A stretch of 52,997 nt of DNA from Vampirovibrio sp. (GTDB lineage: Bacteria; Cyanobacteriota; Vampirovibrionia; Vampirovibrionales; Vampirovibrionaceae). Position 1 is the stretch's first letter. Every line of letters starts with the position of its first letter. The translations under genes were made by a program, and so were the position numbers. The DNA lies in assembly GCA_021323475.1 (NCBI GenBank), contig JAJQJM010000003.1, forward strand, positions 1-52,997, given 5' to 3'. The notes under the pieces are model-generated. The model was given only the letters and a program-made list of their open reading frames with translations. It was not told the origin of the DNA and did no database searches. Positions 8,624-16,230 of this stretch are shown piece after piece.

Positions 8624-8986
8624 ATGAGCCAACAACCATTTCAATTTGCCGACCGGGAGTCCCAGGCCAACGCCTTGGGGACATATCGGCATGATGTGGC
8701 CTATACGGCGGCCCTGAAATCCGAACAGGCGCTGGCTTTGGGTAGCTATCGGCACGATGTGGCTTATACCGCGGCCCTGAAGTCAGTTCAAGCTCATGCC
8801 CTGGGCAATTACCGGCATGATGTGGCGTACACCGCCGCCCTGAAATCCGCCCAGGCCATGTCCCACCAAGGGGGCACTAGCTTCAAGGGACAGTTAACCG
8901 AAGATTCAACCATCACTGGTGTTGAGCAATGCTTAGCACCAGTGATTTTTTTGGCGGCTCCGGCTGAGAAAGGCAAGGCCGCCTGA
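8624..8986 (+). CDS. Small protein with three 21-residue tandem repeats
   Basis: 120 residues with no family recognised. Residues 17-79 are three near-identical repeats of 21 residues, consensus ALGxYRHDVAYTAALKSxQAx, differing at few positions. The spacing suggests regularly placed Tyr, Arg, His and Asp on helices. There is no signal peptide or membrane segment. The C-terminal 40 residues are unlike the repeats and are partly encoded by a strong terminator hairpin (8912-8952). The stop codon overlaps the next gene's start as TGATG, so the two are probably translated together. ATG at 8624 has only a weak purine stretch upstream. Role unknown; a binding or scaffold repeat is only a guess. Confidence 0.65.
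   Translation: MSQQPFQFADRESQANALGTYRHDVAYTAALKSEQALALGSYRHDVAYTAALKSVQAHALGNYRHDVAYTAALKSAQAMSHQGGTSFKGQLTEDSTITGVEQCLAPVIFLAAPAEKGKAA
8672..8860 (+). repeat. Three 63-bp tandem repeats
   Basis: Units at 8672-8734, 8735-8797 and 8798-8860 encode the 21-residue protein repeat. Differences between units are mostly synonymous (for example CATGATGTGGC against CACGATGTGGC), so the peptide looks to be kept by selection after duplication. Confidence 0.9.
8912..8952 (+). terminator. Strong intrinsic terminator inside coding sequence (possible attenuator)
   Basis: Stem ATCACTGGTG/CACCAGTGAT (8912-8921 with 8937-8946) with an inner helper stem TGAGC/GCTTA and a run of seven T. It sits inside the last 25 codons of the repeat-protein gene and ahead of the coupled membrane gene. 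A translating ribosome would cover or melt it, so premature termination would depend on translation. The effect is inferred; the hairpin is plain in the sequence. Confidence 0.75.
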
Positions 8987-10713
8987 TGCTGGGAAGAGTG
9001 GATGGGTTCCTGTTCAACCCGACGGTGAATAAGACGCTGGCCGCCCTGGATGACAGCAAGTCCATGTTCTCGGTGGCCTCGCGGGATTTCATCGACAGCA
9101 GCGGCCGGACTTACATGGAATACAAGCGGGACAAACACGGCGGCCGCGAGCGGTTGCTGGAAGAGTTCCTGACGTTTGGCATCTGGGGTTTCGGGGTGCG
9201 GGCCATGAAGCAGGCCTACGACGCTTCCGTTATGAATATGCCCAAACTCGGCATTAAGCTGCCGGATTTGGATATCGATCTGCTGCCCAAAGCCACCAAA
9301 GCTGGGGATGATAGCCTGCAGAAGCTGAATATTGGCCTGGTTGAGAAATTTGCAGACAAGTTCAAGGATGCGGGTCAGTATAACGACTTGCTGACGGTGA
9401 TGAAATCGCATGGGTTGCAAAGCGCGTACCGCAAATCCAGCATTCTCAAGTTTATCGTGGCCAGCGGTGTACCCGCATTGGCCATCGCCATAGGGGTGCC
9501 GACCCTGAACCAGTGGCTTACCCGGCAATCCCTGAACAAGGAGAAGGCCGCCAAAACTCGGCAGCAACCCGCTTCCTCCCAGTTCGGCAACGTCAATAGC
9601 GCCAAACCGCCACTGGCAAATGGGCCGCAACAGCCGATGCAGGCTGGTGCCCAGGCGGCCAACCATTTTGCCCAGGTCACCAATTTTAACGGGTATCCCT
9701 CCTCGGCGGCACCGACCGGGCGGCAACCCTTCCGGATGAACATGCCCAATGTCGCGTCACCGTTTCAACAGCCGGGCCAACATCCTGTTCAGAAACCGGC
9801 TCAGCAGACCGCAGCAGGCAAAAACGGGCAGGTGCAGTTTGGCGGCATGGCCGATGTGGCTTCCGCCATCCTGCAAAACGAGCGTTTGAATACGCTGCTG
9901 ATTGACGGCACCATCAGTGGCGGACGGGTGCTGAAAGCCAGAAACCCGATGGAGCGCTTTGAAATCTTTTTCCGCGAGGCGGCGATTATTGCCTTCCTGT
10001 ACTGGATTCAACGGCCGTTGCAGGATGCCATCGGCAAGCAGATGGGCAAGGCTTGGAAAATCCCGGCGGATATGGAATTCAAGACCATTCAGTATCTGCG
10101 GAAACAGGAACATTACGCTAAAACCCCGTCCCTGTTCCATCAGGAATACAAACAGGGCCTGACCCACATTGCCGAAGCGATGGGCAAAAAGCTGGTGCCG
10201 GGCAAAAATGGCGCGTCCGCTAAAGACGTGCTGAGCGAGATTCTGAAGAGTTCCGATAATAAGGAAAAAGCCCTGCTGGAATCCGTTTACGATTACTTCC
10301 TGAATCACCGCGATAGTGCCAAGAGTAAAAACATGATTTTTGAAACCGCGATTGATTCCGGCCTGATTCCCACCATTTCCCGCGAGAAGCAAAGCATCTT
10401 CTCGGAAATGAACCCCATCAAGAATCAGGATTTAACCAAGAATAAATTCCTGGATCTGACCAAAAAGATTGATACCAAGGGCATTTTCTCCCTGATGGAA
10501 AGCCTGGAATCGTTGAGTGAGAAAACCATCAAGCAGCCCGCCCACCTGGAAGAAATGCTGAAAAAGACAATGCGCTTACGCTCGGGTGCCTGGTTCGCTT
10601 CCAATGCGGTGTGCTTCACCTTCTTGTCCGTGGTGATCCCCGTGTTGCAGCATTACATCACCTACAAGAGAACCGGCAAGAATTACTTCCCAGGTGTCCA
10701 GCAGGAAGCCTGA
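8986..10713 (+). CDS. Membrane-associated protein of unknown function, two similar halves
   Basis: 575 residues, family not recognised. Hydrophobic segments lie near residues 164-184 (ILKFIVASGVPALAIAIGV), 325-345 and 545-565. A Gln/Pro/Ala-rich linker spans about 190-285 and holds VQFGG, like the N-terminal motif of other proteins in this window. The halves seem related: each begins with an Arg/Glu-Phe-rich helix (RERLLEEFLTFGIWGF; MERFEIFFREAAIIAF) and ends with a hydrophobic segment plus a basic tail. ATG overlaps the preceding stop (TGATG). Neighbour: the 21-residue-repeat protein. Probably an inner-membrane protein with cytosolic domains; no function inferred. Confidence 0.7.
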   Translation: MLGRVDGFLFNPTVNKTLAALDDSKSMFSVASRDFIDSSGRTYMEYKRDKHGGRERLLEEFLTFGIWGFGVRAMKQAYDASVMNMPKLGIKLPDLDIDLLPKATKAGDDSLQKLNIGLVEKFADKFKDAGQYNDLLTVMKSHGLQSAYRKSSILKFIVASGVPALAIAIGVPTLNQWLTRQSLNKEKAAKTRQQPASSQFGNVNSAKPPLANGPQQPMQAGAQAANHFAQVTNFNGYPSSAAPTGRQPFRMNMPNVASPFQQPGQHPVQKPAQQTAAGKNGQVQFGGMADVASAILQNERLNTLLIDGTISGGRVLKARNPMERFEIFFREAAIIAFLYWIQRPLQDAIGKQMGKAWKIPADMEFKTIQYLRKQEHYAKTPSLFHQEYKQGLTHIAEAMGKKLVPGKNGASAKDVLSEILKSSDNKEKALLESVYDYFLNHRDSAKSKNMIFETAIDSGLIPTISREKQSIFSEMNPIKNQDLTKNKFLDLTKKIDTKGIFSLMESLESLSEKTIKQPAHLEEMLKKTMRLRSGAWFASNAVCFTFLSVVIPVLQHYITYKRTGKNYFPGVQQEA

Positions 10714-10759
10714 GCCTTATTATCATCTGACTGGGCCTGATTGCCGTATTCTGTTCGTT

Positions 10760-10802
10760 AAACGCTAAACAATAGCTATTGCCGCCACCTGTTTTAGCGT
10801 TT
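10760..10802. terminator. Probable terminator between convergent genes
   Basis: AAACGCTAAAC (10760-10770) pairs with GTTTTAGCGTTT (10791-10802), one bulged T. Tails are only moderately T-rich (GTTTTGTC on plus, GTTTAACG on minus). It separates the membrane protein gene from treY. Confidence 0.55.
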
Positions 10803-10833
10803 TGTCTTCAGTATTTTGTTCGGTTGCGTATGG

Positions 10834-13800
10834 CTAGTTGACCAGAAAACCGACCGGCAAGTCCTTCAGAATGTCGGAAACATCAATTTCCGCCAGATGT
10901 TTGCCTTTGGCTCTGATGTCCTCTTTGCTCAGGACGTTTCGGAACGCATAATTCCGCATACTTTCCGGCAGCGTGATCGCCGTGTCTTTCCATAGCCGTT
11001 TCCCGCAGGGCATCCCATGTTTACGCATGCCCATGCTGTAGAGTAACCGTGGCGCAACTGTTATGGCTACTTTGTCCTCCCATTGCCGGGCAAAGGCTAT
11101 CACATGCTCAGACCCGGAACCGGTGACATCCAATGGCACATAGCTCCCATACTGGAACAATTCCCGGTTTCGCCCACGATAGTGCAGCACCGAGGCGATC
11201 AGGTATTGCTTGATGCGCCCGTCCGTCAGGTTATCGGTCAATTCCAGCAGAAACTTAGTCAAATGCTTGGGATCATCGGAGTAAACGGCTTCCTGAATCG
11301 GCCCCATATGAGCTTGCCTCAGCGAATAATCCACAGGCTGGCGGTTATCCGGGTCCACCATGCTGAAATCCCATAGCTCCGTCCCCTGGTACAGGTCGGG
11401 TACGCCGGGACAGGTCAGTTTGAGCAGGGTTTGAGACAAGGAATTGAACAAACCAAACCGGGCCACAACGCGCTGGAAGGGCACAAAATCATCCAGAAAC
11501 AAGGATGAAGGCCGTAACAGAACCCCACGGATGAACTGGGCCAAAGCATCCTCGTACTCTGTATCCGGGTTAATCCAACTGGTATTGGTTTTCGCCTCTT
11601 TGGCCGCTTTCATCATGTATTGAATCATCCGCTCAGCCAGGGACTCCAAGCCCTCCTTTCCCGGTGACGTCAAGGGCCAAACCCCGATCAGGGCCTGGTA
11701 AAACAGGTATTCCTCATTGACGGAGGGGGTCTGTTCCCCGTCCTGCAAATGTTTGCGCCAGTGGCGATGGAAGCGCCGCCATTGGCTCACATGGCGATGC
11801 CATTCCTCCGGCATCTCGGAAAGGACGCTGATGCGGGCGCGCACGTCTTCCGAGCGTTTGGTGTCATGCGTGGACGTATCCAGCAGCGTATTCGGCGTCC
11901 GTTTGCTCCGGTCCAGGTTGTGATGGTGGAAAGTGGACATGGAAATCCCGAACTGGTGGGGCTCGCCTCCCACTTCGTTCAGGGACACCAAGCGGTTATA
12001 CCGGTAGAAAGAGGTATCTTCCAGACCCTTTGCCATCACCGGGCCGGAATACTGCTGGAATTTCATGGCAAACCGGGTCACCGCCTCCAGGAAGGGTTCC
12101 TCGTCCTCCGTGTCGCCATTGGCTAGGGGGCGGGTGACGGATGACTTGCTTGCCTCACCCGCCGTGGTGCCTGCTGCAACCGGGTTATTGGCCCCGGCGG
12201 CTATCCCGTCTCCCAGGAATTCCGGCGCGAATTCCAGCAGCAACACGGAATGAATAAAGTCGAAAATGCTGGTATCAATGGCTTTGCTGCGCCGCTTGGC
12301 CAGCCGGACGGCCCATTCAATGTATTCGCGGTCTTTTTTGCTGATCTGATCCGGCGTAATGTAGGTGCGGTATACCGGGAAGCAGGCAACCACCTCCATC
12401 AACGCGTCGCGAAGGTTGTGCAGCGTGTAATCGCGGGTGCTCCAGTTCCGCTTGGAAAGCCGGTTCAATTGCTGGCTCAAAACCCCCAACTCGCTGTTCA
12501 GGGTGGTTTTCATAATCAGCTTTTTGCAACGGTACACCAGATCATCAAAGTCCACCTTCTCACCCAGCAAGCGCTCGTAAATGCGGGTGAATTCCTTCTC
12601 CTCATCCTGCTTTACGAAGATGCCGTTGACCAGGTTGGTGAATTCGTAACCCGTAGTGCCATGCACGGTCCATTCCTGCGGCAGCCGCTCAAACGGGGCC
12701 AAAATCTTCTCAATCAGCACGTAAAGCGGCAAATCCTCGGAGCTGAGCTGCCAGTCGGTGCGAATAGGCTTACCCAGTCGCTTGGCGGCCTCCTCTTGCA
12801 AGCGGTGGAAGTAGGCGGCAGGGTCGTACAATCCGTCCGGGTGGTCAATGCGCAGGCCGGTCACCAGGCCCTGTTCCACCAGTTCCATAATCAGCTCGTG
12901 CGTGTCGTTGAAAACCCGCTGGTCTTCCACTCGCACCGCCACCAGGTCGTTGATGTCGAAGAACCGGCGGTAATTAATCTCGTCGCTGGCTACCCGCCAG
13001 TTGGACAGCCGGTAAGCCTGCTGTTCCAGCAGGCGGTGCAAGCGGGTCTGATTGGTGGGATCGTCTTTCTGCGGGATGAAATCCTGCACGTTTTCATGGA
13101 TAAACGTGACGATATCCGGCGTTTGCCCGCATAGGATGACCAGCCGGTTCAGGCTGATGACCCGCTCTCGGGCGCGTTCTTCCTTCTTATCGAAATCATA
13201 ATTGGTGACCACCGGCAAATGCTCGAATGAGGACATAATGCTGCGGTACTCCAGAAAGGCCGGGGTGGTTTTGCCCAGGCGGGCTTCCAGGGTTTCCAAC
13301 CGGTGGCCCAGAATAATGGGGTAAGACACCGGATTGATGGGAATGGCGTTTTCGTAATAATCCAGCCAGAAACGCCCGTTTTCCGGTGCGAATCGAACTT
13401 TAAGCTCGCTATTGGTCAGGATTTTACCGTAAGCATCCCCCAAAATGGGTAGCAGAATCTTGTTTTGCAGGTCATCCGTCAGCGGATGCCAGTCAATATC
13501 AAAATAATCGGCGTACATGGAGGAGCGGCCATTCTCCAGCACGTCCATCCACCAGGGGTTGTCCTTGCCTGCGCCCATATGGTTCGGCACAATGTCCAGC
13601 ACCAGGCCCATGCCATGTTCCCGCAGAATATGGGATAGGTGCTCAAACTCCTCCTGGGTGCCAATTTCCTGGTTGAGTTGCTTGTGATCCGTAATGTCGT
13701 ACCCGTGAGGACTGCCCTCGCGCGCCTTAAGTAGCGGAGAGGCATAACAATGGCTGACCCCCAGTCGGCTGAGGTACGGTACCAGCTCAATAGCGTCCCG

Positions 13801-13848
13801 AAAGGTGAAGTTTCGGTTGAACTGGAAGCGATAGGTGGCGTGGGGAAT
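10834..13848 (-). CDS. treY: Maltooligosyl trehalose synthase, no canonical start; may be fused to MalQ by -1 frameshift
   Basis: Converts the reducing end of a maltooligosaccharide to a trehalosyl unit (GH13). Catalytic regions seen: GLRIDHPDGLYD, YVLIEKILAPFE and TSTHDTKRSEDVRARI; the C-terminus has VPDLYQGTELWDFSMVDPDNR. The conserved N-terminus (ATYRFQFNRNFTF, SHCYASPLLKAREGS-HGYDITDH) is open from 13902 but has no ATG, GTG or TTG before 13609-13611, which lies inside the conserved barrel (MGLVLDIVPNHM). Options: initiation at ATT 13846-13848 (used for these coordinates, 1004 residues), a -1 frameshift from malQ at the A9 run, or a homopolymer error. Reading back, the frame closes at TGA 13903-13905. 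Confidence 0.85.
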   Translation of the reverse strand: MPHATYRFQFNRNFTFRDAIELVPYLSRLGVSHCYASPLLKAREGSPHGYDITDHKQLNQEIGTQEEFEHLSHILREHGMGLVLDIVPNHMGAGKDNPWWMDVLENGRSSMYADYFDIDWHPLTDDLQNKILLPILGDAYGKILTNSELKVRFAPENGRFWLDYYENAIPINPVSYPIILGHRLETLEARLGKTTPAFLEYRSIMSSFEHLPVVTNYDFDKKEERARERVISLNRLVILCGQTPDIVTFIHENVQDFIPQKDDPTNQTRLHRLLEQQAYRLSNWRVASDEINYRRFFDINDLVAVRVEDQRVFNDTHELIMELVEQGLVTGLRIDHPDGLYDPAAYFHRLQEEAAKRLGKPIRTDWQLSSEDLPLYVLIEKILAPFERLPQEWTVHGTTGYEFTNLVNGIFVKQDEEKEFTRIYERLLGEKVDFDDLVYRCKKLIMKTTLNSELGVLSQQLNRLSKRNWSTRDYTLHNLRDALMEVVACFPVYRTYITPDQISKKDREYIEWAVRLAKRRSKAIDTSIFDFIHSVLLLEFAPEFLGDGIAAGANNPVAAGTTAGEASKSSVTRPLANGDTEDEEPFLEAVTRFAMKFQQYSGPVMAKGLEDTSFYRYNRLVSLNEVGGEPHQFGISMSTFHHHNLDRSKRTPNTLLDTSTHDTKRSEDVRARISVLSEMPEEWHRHVSQWRRFHRHWRKHLQDGEQTPSVNEEYLFYQALIGVWPLTSPGKEGLESLAERMIQYMMKAAKEAKTNTSWINPDTEYEDALAQFIRGVLLRPSSLFLDDFVPFQRVVARFGLFNSLSQTLLKLTCPGVPDLYQGTELWDFSMVDPDNRQPVDYSLRQAHMGPIQEAVYSDDPKHLTKFLLELTDNLTDGRIKQYLIASVLHYRGRNRELFQYGSYVPLDVTGSGSEHVIAFARQWEDKVAITVAPRLLYSMGMRKHGMPCGKRLWKDTAITLPESMRNYAFRNVLSKEDIRAKGKHLAEIDVSDILKDLPVGFLVN

Positions 13849-13850
13849 GG

Positions 13851-16148
13851 TTAAGGAAGAGCTTCGTTCGCTTTTTTTTTCCCCGAATCTTCGGAGGGTG
13901 TCTCAATCGGGTTGATAGTGGGGCGTTCCGCCGAGATTGCCGAACAAATCTCCTTGACCCGGCTATCCGTAAACAGGGTTTCCAGCGGCAGGGTAACTTT
14001 ACGCTTCCAGCAGGCATAAACCGGATCCGTGGTGCCGGGCAGGTTGATCTGGTCAATCTGCTGCAACATGTCCTCGAATTGCACCATAAACACTTTAGCA
14101 TTGGTTTGTGCCACCAACCGGTGAATGGCCGTGGACAGTTCCGGCGAGATACTCGGCGTAGACAGTGGCCCGGCCGTCACATCCGGGGGCAGCAGGCCCC
14201 GTTCTTCCAGCAATGCCAGAATAGCCATCCGTTCCATCACCCGATCCTTGATCTGGCGTTCCCGCATTTCCTTGTTCGGGTACAAGTCCAGTTCGGTGCG
14301 AACCGCAATATCCTGCCCTTGCCAGAAGCCGCTTAGGGTAGGCAAGTCATGCGTGCTGACCGCAACGGCGGCGGTGTCCAGGTATTCTTCGGGCGATTTA
14401 TAGCGCTCGCCTTCTTTTTCAAAGTAGAACACCTTGTAGGAATAGATGCCCCAACGGTTCATGCGATCCCGTACCAGATCCGGCACGGTGCCCATGTCCT
14501 CGCCGATGACCATACATTGGTTGCGCTGGCTTTCCAGGGCCAGAATGCCGAACAGTTCATCCAGGGAGTAATGGATATACGCCCCCTGAGACGGCGGCAG
14601 GCCCGGCGGAATCCAGAACAGGCGCATCAGGCCCATCACATGGTCAATCCGCAGCGCGCCGGCGTGTTTCATATTCTGCCGCAGGATTTCAATATAAGAC
14701 TCATAGGATTCTTCCCGCATTTTCTCGGGAATCAGCGGTGGCAGGCCCCAGTCCTGGCCTTTCTGGTTGTACTCGTCCGGGGGAGCGCCCACCGCGCTGG
14801 ATTTAGCAAATAAATGCTGGTTGGCCCATACGTCCGCGCCGCCGCGATCCACGCCAACGGCCATATCCATATACAGCCCCACGCCCAGATTACTGTTCAG
14901 GCAACGCAGTCCGGCATCCCGAAGCTGGATATCCACCAGCCATTGCAGATACTGGTAGAAGCCGACCCGTTCCCGGTTGGTTTCCAAAAACTCCCGAACC
15001 GCCGGGCCTTCCGGATCCTGGTAGGCTTCCGGCCAAGCAGGCCAGCCCCACACAGAGGCGTCTTCCTTGTGGAAACGCTCCTGCAAGGCATGAAACAGAG
15101 CGAACCGCTCCAGCAGATGGCCGTGTTCGCTGATGTAACGCCGGAAATCCTGGGCTCGCTCCGTATTCTGCGATAAGTGCTTATGGCAGAAGTTCTGGTA
15201 CAGCAGTTCCAGCACTTCCAGCTTGCGTTGCCCAACTTCGGCATAGGGTACCATCGTTTCCTTGCGCAGACGCTCCAGCGCGGTCTGGTAGGCAGGGCTG
15301 AACACCAGCTGCTTGGCCTCGGCGGACTCCAGGAAATCTGCCACAGCCTCGACATCCAGGTACAGCACGTTAAAATACATGCGGCTGGACGGGGAATACG
15401 GACTGGAGTGGGCCGGGTTGTGCGGGAACAGCGCATGCAGCGGGTTCAGGCCCACCATGGCCGCGCCTTGCTCGGCGCACCAGTCCACAATGCGGTTCAG
15501 GTCGCTGAAATCGCCGATGCCCCAGTTGCGATGGCTCTGCACCGCATACAGTTGCACGGCGGGTCCCCAGACTTTACCGTTTTTGCCGCCATGTTCTTCG
15601 CTATCCAGCACATTGGGCATATAACAGCGAGTCGGTGTGATGACTAACAGCATGTTCACGGATTCGCCGGATTCCGCGTCCCGTACCTGGAACTGGTGAT
15701 ACCCTTGCGGCAAACCGCCTTCCAGGGCTAAGCGGTACTGCCCGATTTTCTCGTGATGTGCCGCCAGCTCGACGGTTCCCACCTGATGAAGCTCGCCAAT
15801 CCTGAACTGACCCGTTTTACTATGGCCGTCCTCGGTTTGAAGCTGCCACTGGAAGGTTTTTTCGTGGGCGCTTTCGGGCAGATGCACCGGAACATCGATA
15901 TTTGGTGCGGTTTCCGGCACTACCATCACGGGCTCCAGCCAGCGGGCCACGGTTTGGTGTTGCAGTTTATCAAACGCCAGATCGATATCGGACTGGGAGT
16001 GGATGTTGACTTCCATCGCGGAAAGCAGGGCCTTGTACATCTCATCGGTCACATGGTGCGCGTTACCCCAGATGTCGCGCCATTCCGGTTGAATACCGTA
16101 GGCCTGGGCCAGGTTTTGGAGGTTGCTTTCCTGCGTAATGGTTTCCAT
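13851..16148 (-). CDS. malQ: 4-alpha-glucanotransferase (amylomaltase)
   Basis: Transfers alpha-1,4-glucan segments between maltooligosaccharides (GH77). 765 residues, the long form with an N-terminal extension of about 170 residues before the catalytic domain. Catalytic residues seen: Asp502 in RIDHVMG, Glu550 in VIGEDMG, Asp601 in STHDLPT. Second gene of treZ-malQ-treY, 82 bases after treZ. The last codons run GGG AAA AAA AAA GCG, a run of nine A, then end at TAA 13851-13853; a -1 slip on that run enters the treY frame. MalQ may supply maltooligosaccharides of suitable length, as no TreX/GlgX debranching gene is in view. Confidence 0.93.
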   Translation of the reverse strand: METITQESNLQNLAQAYGIQPEWRDIWGNAHHVTDEMYKALLSAMEVNIHSQSDIDLAFDKLQHQTVARWLEPVMVVPETAPNIDVPVHLPESAHEKTFQWQLQTEDGHSKTGQFRIGELHQVGTVELAAHHEKIGQYRLALEGGLPQGYHQFQVRDAESGESVNMLLVITPTRCYMPNVLDSEEHGGKNGKVWGPAVQLYAVQSHRNWGIGDFSDLNRIVDWCAEQGAAMVGLNPLHALFPHNPAHSSPYSPSSRMYFNVLYLDVEAVADFLESAEAKQLVFSPAYQTALERLRKETMVPYAEVGQRKLEVLELLYQNFCHKHLSQNTERAQDFRRYISEHGHLLERFALFHALQERFHKEDASVWGWPAWPEAYQDPEGPAVREFLETNRERVGFYQYLQWLVDIQLRDAGLRCLNSNLGVGLYMDMAVGVDRGGADVWANQHLFAKSSAVGAPPDEYNQKGQDWGLPPLIPEKMREESYESYIEILRQNMKHAGALRIDHVMGLMRLFWIPPGLPPSQGAYIHYSLDELFGILALESQRNQCMVIGEDMGTVPDLVRDRMNRWGIYSYKVFYFEKEGERYKSPEEYLDTAAVAVSTHDLPTLSGFWQGQDIAVRTELDLYPNKEMRERQIKDRVMERMAILALLEERGLLPPDVTAGPLSTPSISPELSTAIHRLVAQTNAKVFMVQFEDMLQQIDQINLPGTTDPVYACWKRKVTLPLETLFTDSRVKEICSAISAERPTINPIETPSEDSGKKKANEALP
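13872..13880 (-). promoter_or_regulatory. A9 homopolymer, possible -1 frameshift site linking malQ to treY
   Basis: On the minus strand malQ reads GGG AAA AAA AAA GCG. Slipping back one base after the third AAA gives AGC GAA CGA and continues through the treY frame with no stop to 10834, giving a joint product of about 1771 residues. A run of nine A is a well-known slippery sequence. No strong Shine-Dalgarno stimulator or stem-loop was seen beside it. A sequencing error in the run would look the same. Confidence 0.5.
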
Positions 16149-16230
16149 GATGCGGGTGCTTTCTTTTAAAATTCGCGTACTATTTGGCTTTGTTTAATCA
16201 ATGAATGCTTTCTTTTGGAGAGGATGGCAG

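Noticed and set aside
13787-14101. Third-frame minus-strand frame across the malQ/treY junction
   Set aside because: It matches neither protein; translation in this frame is compositionally odd (Arg, Pro, Cys-rich) and is a shadow of malQ.
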